DNA of 64,000 bases from Dactylorhiza incarnata (Eukaryota; Streptophyta; Magnoliopsida; Asparagales; Orchidaceae), in NCBI GenBank assembly GCA_033032865.1, contig JAWHQI010000276.1, positions 1 to 64,000 on the forward strand, in the 5' to 3' direction. Of this stretch, positions 19,775 through 30,105 are shown piece by piece. The position numbers and the translations under genes were made by a program. Below the pieces are notes generated by a model. It searched no databases, had not been told where the DNA came from, and was given only the letters and a program-made list of their open reading frames with translations. Position 1 is the stretch's first letter. Each line of letters begins with the position of its first letter.

Positions 19775-20707
19775 TTGTTTGTTTTATCGACAAGTTCTTA
19801 TGTTGACAAGATGAGGACAAATGATAGTGCCGTTATATGGGACGAGAGGTTGGGGCATGTAGGGATGGATAAGCTAAAGGCTATGGCGATAAAAGGTCTA
19901 GTCAAGGGCCTGCCTAGTCTATCTTCCTACGGTGATGGTCATGTTTGCGCAGGATGTTAGTTCGGCAAGTCTCATCGACTGCCATTTGATAAGTCGTAGA
20001 CAAGAAGTAGTGTGCCGTTGGAGTGTATCCACGGTGACTTGATGGGACCGACTGCTACCCCAAGCCTCGGAGGCAGCAGGTATATGCTGGTGTTGATCGA
20101 CGAATACACCAGATATGTCTGGGTTTATTTTCTGAAGGAGAAGGAGGAGGCGTTTGCCAAGTTTGTGGAGTTCAAGGAGCTAGTGGAGGGTCGGCTAGGC
20201 CTGCGGATAAAGAAGTTGAGAACTGATAACGGGGGGGGGGGGGGGGAGTTCACCTCTGGTGAGTTCTCTAGTTTTTGCAAGAAGGCGGGCATCCAGAGGG
20301 AGCTTACTTGTGCGCATACTCCACACCAAAACGGAGTTGCAGAGCGAAAGATCCGTCATCTGACGGAGACCTGCAAGTGTTGGCTGCATGCCAAGAGTAT
20401 TCCAAGGTCCTTCTAGGCGGAGGGAATGTCTTGTGCCTCCTACGTCATCAACAGGATGCCTCTCAGTCCCATCAACATGTTGACCCCACATGAGATGATG
20501 TTCAAGGAAAAGCCAAGCGTGGTGCACCTTCGGGTGTTTGGTTCCACCTACTATGTGCACGTTCTAGATGTGCTTCGTATGAAGCTAGATGCAAAAGCAA
20601 AGAAGCTAGTCTTCGTGGGATATGATGATCTGAAGAAGGGCTGGAAGTGCATGGATCCGGAGACGCGAAGATTTGTTGTATCTCGCAATGTCATGTTTGA
20701 GAGGTGA
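19775..20707 (+). pseudogene. copia B integrase
   Basis: One frame with in-frame stops at 19958 (TAG), 19997 (TAG) and 20414 (TAG, where TGG Trp is usual). Zinc region: RLGHVGMDKLKAMAIKGLV ... CAGC. DDE core: HGDLMGP, LRTDN followed by a G16-expanded glycine stretch and EFTSGEF, and HTPHQNGVAERK. The C-terminal part reads VINRMPLSPINMLTPHEMM and KAKKLVFVGYDDLKKGWKC. The three catalytic acids are present but the chain is cut by stops. Confidence 0.88.
20231..20246 (+). repeat. G16 homopolymer inside copia B integrase
   Basis: The run falls at the catalytic TDNGGEF motif and adds glycines there. Slippage or an artefact. Confidence 0.85.
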
Positions 20708-20751
20708 CGTCGTACTAGGGAAGTTCTGGTGTTGAGTTACCAGAAAGCAAG

Positions 20752-21330
20752 GTGGAGGAGCCGAAGAGAGCTGTGGAAAAACTTCAGGTGGAGCTGCCTT
20801 TGTCACCAGGTGGTCCATCCATTTCTAGTTCTGAGACAGAGGCTTCTGGATCAGGTAGCAGGGGGAGCGATGCTCCTAGTACGTCTGTAAGGGGAGCTTG
20901 GGAAGAAGCAGCTGAGGATAATGCGAGTCAGGGGAAGGTTTTGAGGAGATAGAAGCGAACGATCATTGCCCCTGATCGCTATACAGGAGGAAACAAGGTG
21001 AGCTTTGTCTCGTGTTTCTTCGCTGGTCCCCGGGATGAGCGGGAACCAGTGAGCTTTGAAAAGGCCAAAGGCATGAAACAGTGGGATTCAGCTATGGAAG
21101 AAGAGATGACAGCTCTTGAGAAGAATGAGACCTAGTATTTGGTGCCCAGGCCAAAGGGTATCTCCCCTGTGACATGCAAATGGGTCTATAAGCTCAAGAA
21201 GAAGGCAGACGGTAGTATCGAGCGATACATGGCTCGCCTTGTGGCTCATAGATTCTCGCAGCAATACAATGAAGATTATGAAGAGACATTTAGTCCGGCG
21301 GCGAAGATGACTTCAGTACGGTTTCTGTAA
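20752..21330 (+). pseudogene. copia B IN-RT linker and RT N-terminus
   Basis: The frame from 20752 reads a serine/glutamate-rich linker, RTIIAPDRYTGGN, MKQWDSAMEEEMTALEKNET, PRPKGISPVTCKWVYKLKKK and EDYEETFSPAAKMTSVRFL. TAG at 20950 and TAG at 21133 (TGG in relatives) break it. It ends at SVRFL: the segment with RT motif A (normally a LDVKTAFLNG-like block) is missing. Confidence 0.8.
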
Positions 21331-22450
21331 GCTGATGAAGGCCCTGTAGGGGTTGAAGCAAGCGCCGAGGGTGTGGTACAGAAAGATTGCAGAATATCTC
21401 CTATTTTGTGGATTCGGTGCTTCAGACTCTGACTCAAGCTTGTTTGTTAAGAAAAACGGGGAGCTTCAAGTCATCATGCTGCTATACATCGACGATATGA
21501 TCGTGATGGGGAATTCGAAGGAGGAGGTAGAAAAGCTTCTGGCTGAGCTATCTATCAGATTTGAGATGAAGGACTTAGGTGAACTCCACCATTTCCTTGG
21601 ACTCAAAGTGTAGAGGAAGGAAAGTGGAGTGCTGGTGTCCCAGGCTGGATATGCGGAGCGAATCGTGGAGCGATACAGTATGAAGGAAGGGAAATGCATT
21701 TCTACACCTCTGGAGAAGGCCATGAAACTTTGGAAGGATGAGGGGAGGATTCTGGAAGATCTGATTGTGTTCCGAGCTCTAGTTGGGAGCTTGGTTTATC
21801 TGACGATCACTAGGCCGGATATTGCATATGCAGTTGGTAGGGTGAGTCGTTATATGGCAGAACCACGGATGCCTCATCTACTAGAGGCCAAGAATATTTT
21901 GAAGTATGTCAAGGCAACTTCGGATATGGGTCTCCTATACAGGAGGGATGCGGGCTTCGACGTGCATGGGTACATGGATGCTGATTACGGGGAAGATTTG
22001 GATGATCGTAAGTCAACGTCTAGATTCATCTTCATGGCGGGCCCTATGGCTATATCATAGTGCAGCAAGAAGCTGGATTCCGTGTCTGTCTCTACCACAG
22101 AAGCGGAATACAAGGCATCGGCCTTGGCAGCTCAAGAAGCCATCTAGCTTAGGAGGTTTGTGGGAGATGTCCATAAGGAGGTTCGGGGTCCGACTCTGCT
22201 CCGCGGCGACAATGAGAGTGCACTCAAACTGGTTACTAATCCAGTGTGTCACGCGAGGACCAAACATATCGAGATCGAGCATCATTTCATTCGTGAGAAG
22301 GTGCTGGAGGGGTCTCTTTCGGTCGAGCATGTTCGGAGTCTGGACAACGTTGCTGACATATTCACAAATGCGCTGGCAAAGGGGACGTTCACTCGGCTGA
22401 GGAGTTTACTTGGGCTGTTTTCAACTTCCCACTTTAAGGGGGAGTGCTGA
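21331..22450 (+). pseudogene. copia B RT C-terminus and RNase H
   Basis: Starts directly at LMKALxGLKQAP(R)VWY, so RT has lost dozens of codons at 21330. It keeps the catalytic LLYIDDMIVMG, then GELHHFLGLKV, TRPDIAYAVGRVSRYM and copia RNase H (DADYGEDLDDRKST, STTEAEYKA, KHIEIEHHFIREK, ADIFTNALAKG). TAG stops lie at 21611, 22058 and 22145; the last two replace Trp codons. The natural stop TGA at 22448-22450 is also the first three bases of the 3' LTR. Confidence 0.88.
22436..22447 (+). other. copia B polypurine tract
   Basis: aagggggagtgc immediately before the LTR start TGAAAATG. Confidence 0.75.
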
Positions 22451-22539
22451 AAATGTTGAAGTGTGGAGTTAGCGGTCTGGGAGGTGATCGCACGGTCTGG
22501 TCAAACAACACGATCTTGAAGTCTCCTCTGCGGTCTGAC
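22448..22539 (+). repeat. copia B 3' LTR, first part
   Basis: TGAAAATGTTGAAGTGTGG through gcggtctgac; cut by TRG1 at 22540 and resumed at 28968. Confidence 0.85.
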
Positions 22540-23572
22540 TGATGGCACAAATCTCACACACCGCTATAGGCTGTGGCGAGACTGCGACAAGAAACGGCAG
22601 TGTACCGATCGTTCAAGTAATATAAAACGAGGAGTAAATCCCCGAGTATCGATCTCGGAAGGAACACAGTAAGGTGGAGTTAACTATTGAGGAAGGACTT
22701 GAGATCAAAGTCCTTAAGGTCGGATGGATTGCGAAAGGGGGTGATTTTATTTGTGGAAAATAAAATGAAAGCTACAACTACTCCTATGCAATGCGGCTAT
22801 GCAATGCTTCGCTTGGCGAGATGGAAACTAGGCAGGCCTTGAGCGCGCTGCTTCACTGGGCGGATGGGCGAGTAGGCTAGCGGATGAGGTGAATAAGTGC
22901 GGAATCGAACTATGCAGGCATTGAGCGCACTTCTTCGTAAGGCGAATGGATTACACGGGCCGCTATGCCACGCTTCGCTAGGCGGAAGGAAGAGTAGGCT
23001 TGCGGATGGAGTGGGTCACACCGGCGGAATGAGGGTCGCAAGCACCTCATCAACAAGCACGCCACTAGCAATTGCTAGTGCGGCACACCAACACTCACCC
23101 CACAATCTCCACTAAATCACACCTCATACACACTTATAAACAAGATGATTTCATATAAATGAAATAACATTACACACATGGTTTATAGTGCTCATCATCA
23201 AAAGATTGAGAAATCCTACCCTAAATAACAAATCAAGAGGAAAATGAGTAAAGGAATCAACCACGTCCGAAGCCTTGTTGGGATTCACGGTAGGAATCGC
23301 TGGGTTGTCAATCCACACCCAAACTCGGTCCACAACTGCGTCCGGGGTAGAGGAGGGCTGTCACTTCCTCCCAATGACCCGCCTTCTTCGTCTCACGACC
23401 CGATCTACTCCGATACATGATCTCCTTGCTTGGTATTGATGATCTTTGGGCTAGAATCCTCTCCTTGAAGGCTCTTGGATGATGGAGGGTGAAGGAGAAC
23501 GAAGAGCCCCTGAAAACGGCGCTGAAAAAGACCTAAAATGCGGATTCGGGTGGAAGAATTCGTGAAAACGCG

Positions 23573-23580
23573 TATTTATA
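23573..23580 (-). promoter_or_regulatory. TATA box, TRG1 3' LTR
   Basis: TATAAATA on the minus strand, next to the palindrome cluster. Confidence 0.65.
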
Positions 23581-23604
23581 GAAAGCAGAATTTTGAGCGC
23601 GCAC

Positions 23605-23850
23605 GGTCAGTGGCGCACGACCAGTGACCGTGCGTGAAGGAATGCCTGTGATAGTGCGCGAAGAACCTGTAGCATAATCCTGAACTGTAAAATAGCACAC
23701 GATCAGTGGCGCACGACCAGTGGTCGTGCGCACTATATCCAGTGGTCGTGCGCAGTGCCGGACAGACCCATTTTAAGTGAGAATTAATGCACGATCAGTG
23801 GCGCGACCAGTGGTCGTGCGCACTAATGTCCAGTGCTCGTGTGCAGTGTT
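23605..23850. repeat. GCGCACGACCAGTGGTCGTGCGC palindrome cluster
   Basis: Inverted arms GCGCACGACCA and TGGTCGTGCGC around one base, with several full and half copies. Repeated at 28430-28690 in the other LTR. Confidence 0.85.
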
Positions 23851-24131
23851 CCTATGTAGTTTTTGCGCCCTGGAACACTCGCACAACCCCTGTATCAACA
23901 TGAAAGATCATCGGGCCACGCAAATGGGCATTCCACACATTCTCAAATATAGAAATTAAATTGCAACATAAAGCATAAGTAAGATAAACATAAAAATACA
24001 CCGAAACGGGCCTAAAAGTGCACATAGCATGGAATATCAAATATGAATGAAAACATGCCTAAAGTGTAGTGCAAAGACTAGATAATCGGCCCGAATGAGT
24101 CCAAAAATATGTATATAATTGGGACTCATCA

Positions 24132-24144
24132 CACCCCCAGACTT
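24132..24144 (-). other. TRG1 polypurine tract
   Basis: The minus strand reads AAGTCTGGGGGTG immediately before the 3' LTR. Confidence 0.75.
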
Positions 24145-25510
24145 ACCTGTTTGCGCGTCCCGAGCAAACAACTCTTGGCGGACGGGAAAAACAAGGGTTA
24201 GAAAGGTGATTGTGGCTAGGAGTAATATGCGAAATCAAATAATCATGTAAATAAAATTTTTGTAGAAGAAATTTCTACTATGCAAAGTAATTTACAAATA
24301 TCTAAAATAGTAAATAAGAGATTAGTTTACTCAAAAGCTGAACCAAGTGAGATCTGCCAGTCACGTGTAGGGAGGATGTAGAGACGCGCTCAGATGAGTA
24401 TTTCGACAAATACGGGATACGGAACTAACTCCACCGAAATCCATCGGTGTCGGGAGCCATAAGCTCGCACTTTTGCACTCTCTCCACAGCATTAGGTAAA
24501 ACTACACACTAGTCAATAGGGCTTTCGGGTAAATATGTGGCTTAGGTTGCGGTAGGATATACAATGATAAACTCGGAGGCTAACGCACCTAACACATTTG
24601 AGCAATACAATTTGTAAAACCCCGGCAACACATAAAGCTAATGTGTTCATCGCCAACACCCAACATAAAGTAATTCCTATCAAACAATTCAGAACTTCTG
24701 AATTAGAATGTAAAGAACTCGGAATTTTTTCTTTTGGAGCGCTAATCTTTTCAATTTTTAGCTCACTAATACCCTCTTTTTTTTCTTTACTTTTTTTCTT
24801 CAACTTAGACAATAACACCACGTCACAATAATTAGTTATACTATAAAGCTCAAAACACGTGCGTATACAGGTTTGGTGATCTTGGCTAAAGCGAGAGCGG
24901 TGGAGCTAAATAGAAAAGGTGGGATAGGCTCAAAATTGGTTAGCAAGGGTAAATTTATAGTTTTTGGCTCAAGGCTCAAACGGTCGAAAGAATGGCCTAC
25001 ATCATGCTAATGCATTAGAACTACCCGGTGCCTATGTTTCGAGAGTCGCTAGGGGCAAGTTCTTAGCCACTGAGAAAGATAACTCTTTCTCCTGACTCAA
25101 GAAATACGAATCTAGCGTTCGATACCAACTCACCTACACTACCGGTAGATCGGCACAGGTTCATGCTTTGAGTCAAATAAAACTCTAATTACTAGATTAG
25201 ATAAGAATAAAGATACAAAACATGAAAATAGAAATAGTTTCTACGCAAAATTCTATGCAAAATATGAGTATTCGATTAGAACACTACTGGAGTCGACATC
25301 ATACTCTAAACCACAATTCCTAGCTAACACAAATGACTTCCCGGCTCCATTCCGAAAGGAAATTTGGCACGGTAGCACTCGCAAGTAAGTGCGTGCATAG
25401 TGGGTGCGGTGTGTGCGTGCCACATAAAAACTGATAAACTAAATAAACTGAAAGCTAAAATAATAACACTACCGGAATGTGTGCGTGCGTGCACGTGCAT
25501 GGTTCTCACT

Positions 25511-25526
25511 CTCCCCCAGACTACAT
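25511..25526 (-). other. TRG1 internal polypurine tract
   Basis: The minus strand reads AGTCTGGGGGAGAGTG, nearly the same as the terminal PPT but 1.4 kb upstream of the 3' LTR. Confidence 0.6.
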
Positions 25527-25754
25527 GAAAGCATAAACTAAAATATGATTCTTTAAGCATTAAACTAAGGAGAAAAGGGAGAGTGTACCCCATGCTCAGA
25601 AGTGAGCATACCAGAAGAATTGGCGTTAAATTCTGAAAATTTCTCTCCAAGAGTCCGCCACCAAAGAAATTGCCGCACACCTGCAGGCAAAGAGGCTCCA
25701 AGCAAAAATATATAAAACTAAACTATTAGCGGGTTAGAAAAAAATAAAAGCAAC

Positions 25755-25812
25755 AAAAACTTGGGTTGTCTCCCAACAGCGTTTTTGTTTACCGTCCTTA
25801 AGCTGGACTTAA
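25755..25812 (-). ncRNA. Conserved hairpin block of Tat/Athila-type elements, TRG1 copy
   Basis: The plus strand has ttggg, ttgtct, cccaa at 25761-25776: a 5-bp stem with a 6-base loop, followed by agcgtttttgtttaccgtcc and ttaagctgga. The Athila element has the same block at 39238-39292 and TRG2 at 35860-35902/46473-46478. Function unknown; a packaging or dimerisation signal is one possibility. Confidence 0.5.
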
Positions 25813-25895
25813 TACCTGTATTAAGCAGTTAATAATATTGTCTAAGCATAAAAGCAAAAGTTAATAAATCCTAAATATTACATGCCTCAAAATGA

Positions 25896-27107
25896 TCAAC
25901 TATAAGTTGATTTAAAATAGTAACTAAAAATAAAAGAGATGGGTCCGAAGACCCAACAACAGCAGTCGAGAGGATCATGAGCTTTCCATCTCCATATTTT
26001 GTCTTTCTTCATCCTCTTCCTCTCCTCCAACCTGCGGTCATGGATGAAGTAACGCTTTCCTCCCTGCACCCAGTCTTTCAAGGAAAAAGCAGGCAATGAT
26101 GATGAAGTGGAATAGACGATTGAATTCATCATTGCCAACTGCTTTCCCTGCCAAGACTGCCTCTCAAAATTACCCAAGAATGGGTCTATAAATTCAAGCA
26201 TCTGCAGAGGGATAAATGAAATATCAGACATTAAAGCAGGCGGTGAAGCAGGAAGGATGAACTTATCAATATCAGCATTAAAAGAAGGTTGATTAGGAAA
26301 TAAAATGGACGAAGAACTAAAAGAATCAAACAAAGGAGGAGTGATCCCGATTTCACTCCTGGCAGGATCCAAGGATAGATCACTATCATCATCGTAAGTA
26401 TCATAGCGAGGGGAACCCAAGAACTCAAGGGCCTCGGTGGTGAGTTGGACCTCCTCGTCCCATGAGGAAGTGCAAACCTCCTCATCAAAGAGAGTATCCT
26501 CCTCATCCCACCAAGGTGCATCATCGTGATCAAAGTATTCATTCTCCCCTTCAGGGAAAATGACATCCTCATCCCACTTTGGGGCACCCTCCGAGTCAGA
26601 AGCATCACCCCACTCCTTCACTTTGATAGGATCATAAAAAATGTGTGTAGAAAAATCATGCAAAGAGACTGGAGGAACAAAAAGATTTGGTTCCTCCGCA
26701 AAAAGATCCGCTAACGCCTCCCCAATGGAAAGAATACTTTCCTCATCATACTCAGTTGCATCTAGGAGCTCCCATTCCTCTCCTTGTTGGCTAACAGATG
26801 AGTGATCATCATCACTAGGAGTGAATCCATACACAGGGAGTGAGGAGTCCATGCACGAGACAAGCTCAGGGGTAGAGGGCACAATTGCCTCCATGGGTAA
26901 AGAATGAGCGATAGAGACAATGTTGTCATGAGTGGAGGAGCAGCGGTCAGGATTGAAAAGACTTGGACAGTCCTTCAATTCATGACCCTCTCCTCGACAC
27001 AACAGGCAAACAAAGTTCCTACACTGCCTAGCATTTAACTCATTCATTTGGTCTATATAATAGACCATCTTGTCGTAAGTGCTAGGAGAAATGTCCCATG
27101 ATGACAT
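25896..27107 (-). CDS. TRG1 zinc-knuckle protein with acidic tail
   Basis: First true ATG at 27107-27105; about 403 codons, uninterrupted. A CCHC knuckle, CLLCRGEGHELKDC, lies at residues 34-47. The middle is very acidic (stretches such as DDDHSS, EYDEESILS, WDEEDTLFDEE, DTYDDDSDLSLD) and rich in Trp-Asp-Glu. The C-terminus is basic then hydrophobic (RRLEERKRMKKDK, then FGPISFIFSYYF). No capsid domain, protease or RT is seen. The knuckle suggests nucleic-acid binding as in Gag, perhaps packaging of element RNA into particles of an autonomous relative; this is inference. It is the only gene of TRG1 and one of the few intact ORFs in the window. Confidence 0.7.
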   Translation of the reverse strand: MSSWDISPSTYDKMVYYIDQMNELNARQCRNFVCLLCRGEGHELKDCPSLFNPDRCSSTHDNIVSIAHSLPMEAIVPSTPELVSCMDSSLPVYGFTPSDDDHSSVSQQGEEWELLDATEYDEESILSIGEALADLFAEEPNLFVPPVSLHDFSTHIFYDPIKVKEWGDASDSEGAPKWDEDVIFPEGENEYFDHDDAPWWDEEDTLFDEEVCTSSWDEEVQLTTEALEFLGSPRYDTYDDDSDLSLDPARSEIGITPPLFDSFSSSSILFPNQPSFNADIDKFILPASPPALMSDISFIPLQMLEFIDPFLGNFERQSWQGKQLAMMNSIVYSTSSSLPAFSLKDWVQGGKRYFIHDRRLEERKRMKKDKIWRWKAHDPLDCCCWVFGPISFIFSYYFKSTYS

Positions 27108-27343
27108 ATTTGACAATTAAAGCAGATATAACGAGATTGAAATTCTTTGCAAGAAAATTTACACAAACTAATAAAACTTCTTGGATTAGACTTGCCTAAA
27201 ACTTTAAAATAAGAGGGAAAGAAATAATAACAAGTAGTAAATAAGTAAAAAGCAAACAAACAAAAATAATAAGGCAGCTATACACACTGGAAGAAACTTC
27301 TCTCTCTCAGCTCTCCCTCTCAAGAAAACTCACACGTCTGTGT

Positions 27344-27361
27344 TCCCCGGCAACGGCGCCA
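27344..27361 (-). other. TRG1 primer-binding site
   Basis: The minus strand reads TGGCGCCGTTGCCGGGGA, the PBS type of Tat/Athila elements, six bases from the LTR. Confidence 0.85.
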
Positions 27362-28401
27362 AAAACTTGATGGCACAAATCTCACACACCGCTATAGGCT
27401 GTGGCGAGACTGCAACACGAAACGGCAGTGTACCGATCGTTCAAGTAATATAAAATGAGGAGTAAATCCCCGAGTATTGATCTCGGAAGGAACACAGTAA
27501 GGTGGAGTTAACTATTGAGGAAGGACTTGAGATCGAAGTCCTTAAGGTCGGATGGATTGCGAAAGGGGGGTGATTTTGTTTGTGGAAAATAAAATGAAAG
27601 CTACAACTACTCCTATGCAATACCGCTATGCAATGCTTCGCTTGGCGGGATGGAAACTAGGCAGGCCTTGAGCGCGCTGCTTCACTAGGCGGATGGGCGA
27701 GTAGGCTAGCGGATGAGGTGAATAAGTGCGGAATCGAACTATGCAGGCCTAGAGCGCACTGCTTCGTAAGGCGAATGGATTACACGGGCCGTTATGCCAC
27801 GCTTCGCTAGGCGGAAGGAAGAGTAGGCTTGCGGATGGAGTGGGTCACACCGGCGGAATGAGGGTCGCAAGCACCTCGTCAACAAGCACGCCACTAGTAA
27901 TTGCTAGTGCAGCACACCAACACTCACCCCACAATCTCCACTAAATCACACCTCATACACACTTATAAATAAGATGATTTCATATAAATGAAATTACATT
28001 ACACACATGGTTTATAGTGCTCATCATCAAAAGATAGAGAAATCCTACCCTAAATAACAAATCAAGAGGAAAATGAGTAAAGTAATCAACCACGTCCGAA
28101 GCCTTGTTGGGATTCACGGTAGGAATCGCTGGGTTGTAAATCCACGTCCAAACTCGGTCCACAACTGCGTCCGGGGTAGAGGAGGGTTGTCACTTCATCC
28201 CAATGACCCGTCTTCTTCATCTCACGACCCGATCTACTCCGATACACGATATCCTTGCTTGGTATTGATGATCTTTGGGCTAGAATCCTCTCCTTGAAGG
28301 CTCTTGGATGATGGAGGGTGAAGGAGAATGAAGAGCCCCTGAAAACGGCGCTGAAAAAGACCTAAAATGCGGATTCGGGTGGAAGAATTCGTGAAAATGC
28401 G

Positions 28402-28409
28402 TATTTATA
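28402..28409 (-). promoter_or_regulatory. TATA box, TRG1 5' LTR
   Basis: TATAAATA on the minus strand, about 20 bp downstream of the palindrome cluster. Confidence 0.65.
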
Positions 28410-28429
28410 GAAAGCAGAATTTTGAGCGC

Positions 28430-28690
28430 GCACGGTCAGTGGCGCACGACCAGTGACCGTGCGTGAAGGAATGCCTGTGACAGTGCGCGAAGAACCTGTA
28501 GCATAATCCTGAACTGCAAAATAGCGCACGATCAGTGGCGCACGACCAGTGGTCATGCGCACTATATCCAGTGGTCGTGCGCAGTGTCGGACAGACCCAT
28601 TTTAAGTGAGAATTAATGCACGATCAGTGGCGCACGACCAGTGGTCGTGCGCACTAATGTCCAGTGCTCGTGCGCAGTGTTGCTATGCAG
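28430..28690. repeat. Palindrome cluster, TRG1 5' LTR
   Basis: Same GCGCACGACCA arms as in the 3' LTR; one copy has a broken arm (ggtcatgcgc). Confidence 0.82.
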
Positions 28691-28967
28691 TTTTTGCGCC
28701 CCGGAACACTCGCACAACCCCTGTATCAACATGAAAGATCACCGGGCCACGCAAATGGGCATTCCACATATTCTCAAATATAGAAATTAAATTGCAACAT
28801 AAAGCATAAGTAAGATAAACATAAAAATACACCGAAACGGGCCTAAAAGAGCACATTGCATGGAATATCAAATATGAATGAAAACATGCCTAAAGTATAG
28901 TGCAAATACTAGATAATCGGCCCGAATGAGTCCAAAAATATGTATATAATTGGGACTCATCATTGAC

Positions 28968-30105
28968 CTATTTGGTCTAGCCGCAGTCTCCTGTTTATTC
29001 GGTCTGACCGTCGTTCTCTCTGTCCAAGGCTGCCGAGGTGAGGCCGCGCAGTCTGGTTCGAGTGACCGCGTGGCGAGCTGTTATTCTGTACTGTGCGGGT
29101 AAAGCTGTTGACCGCACAGGGTTGTTGTTCTGGTATCCGGCAATCCGGTCTGGTGACTGTTCGCGTTCTTGTTGGCGCATCGACTAAGGTTCTTTTAGTC
29201 GCGCGGTATCCCCTTTGTGTTCGCATAAGCTGGTCCCTTGGCGATCTGCTGATGTATGCAGACACTGGTGTTGGTCAACTTGGTGGGCTGTTGCCCTAGT
29301 CGACTTGGCTGTGTTCACGGTCTCTAGAGGAGGTCTCGTATATGCGAACACTGGTGGTGGGCGTCATGAACATGCAGCATGTCATGATCGCGTGGCTTCT
29401 TGGAGGTGTGGTGATTTCCTGGTCAGGATTGAAGTCGGCGAGCTCACTAAGCGCAGAGCAATCTTCTGCTGACCGCACGGGTAGACCGATCTTGGTTGGC
29501 GGTCAGAGCGTGACTCTATCTCATAGGGTGGTGACTGGATCTGGTCCCACGCCTATTAATAGGCGTCATTGTAGCAGTAATATCATCGCACCAAGTGTAA
29601 GCTGAACTCGTGCCTTAAACTTGCAGTCTCTTTTTAGTGGCCGCCCAGTTTGCTGATTGAACTTCCTTTGTGCAGCTTCTGCGGATTGTGCGGACAGCAG
29701 TGGTCACCTCTTCTTCTAAAGTTTCCGGGCGGTCTTGCGGCTTGCAGTGTGGGTTGCTGGAGTTTGGGAAAATCAGTGGAGTTTGGAAGGTCGCGGAGCA
29801 TCAGTGGTGTTGTTCAAGTTGTTGGCAGACTGCGCGGTCTTCTCTTCTAGTCGTGCGAACATCCAGGCCGCGCGGTTAGGCAGCTTCTTTGTTCAGACCG
29901 CCAGTTATCTTTCTTCATCTTTGTTTTTTTCCTTTTGGTTTTGTGTACTGGCGAAAACATGTCTCGTCATGTATACCTCGCTCTGTAATGAAGATTCCTG
30001 TTGTTATCAATAAAGATTGTTTTGTTTCATATGCTTCTGGTTGTTGGCTGTAACTTTAAGATGTACGATTCCTACTTACTCTAAGATCTACGTAAAAATT
30101 TCACA
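28968..30105 (+). repeat. copia B 3' LTR, second part
   Basis: Resumes after TRG1 and runs to aaaaatttcaca. The TATA box has become TATTAATA (29554-29561); AATAAA at 30009-30014. Confidence 0.85.

Larger units (their letters stand above)
22540..24131 (-). repeat. TRG1 3' LTR
   Basis: tgatggcaca ... gggactcatca. It contains GCGCACGACCA-type palindromes (23605-23850) and a TATA box at 23573-23580. Confidence 0.9.
24145..25895 (-). other. TRG1 3' non-coding region
   Basis: No convincing gene. It holds an internal polypurine tract (25511-25526) and the conserved hairpin block (25755-25812). Parts match TRG2 at 47780-47860 (for example the gagagagtgc / agcttatgg region), confirming common origin. 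Confidence 0.6.
22540..28962 (-). mobile_element. TRG1: non-autonomous LTR element with one zinc-knuckle ORF
   Basis: Two nearly identical LTRs of about 1.59 kb with ends TGATG...CATCA, a Tat/Athila-type PBS, a PPT and a 3.2-kb internal region with a single ORF. Flanked by ctgac (22535-22539) and ttgac (28963-28967), a 5-bp duplication with one mismatch. It has no protease, RT or integrase, so it must move in trans. Same family as TRG2. Confidence 0.88.
27368..28962 (-). repeat. TRG1 5' LTR
   Basis: Partner of 22540-24131, with few differences, mostly C/T or G/A. TATA box at 28402-28409 and palindrome cluster at 28430-28690. Confidence 0.9.
17288..30105 (+). mobile_element. copia B: Ty1/copia LTR retrotransposon, inactive, with TRG1 in its 3' LTR
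   Basis: 5' LTR (its start displaced by E1), PBS, gag, protease, integrase, RT and RNase H in Ty1/copia order, PPT and 3' LTR, the latter split by TRG1. More than ten premature stops and a deletion in RT. It appears to lie inside the LTR of element G: 30106 continues as G LTR. Confidence 0.88.

Noticed and set aside
26231..26608. Second minus-strand frame of 125 codons in TRG1
   Set aside because: It overlaps the longer zinc-knuckle ORF in another frame and has no recognisable content.
25896..27107. TRG1 ORF as a host zinc-finger gene
   Set aside because: It lies between two LTRs with PBS, PPT and target duplication, and TRG2 carries a comparable ORF in the same place.
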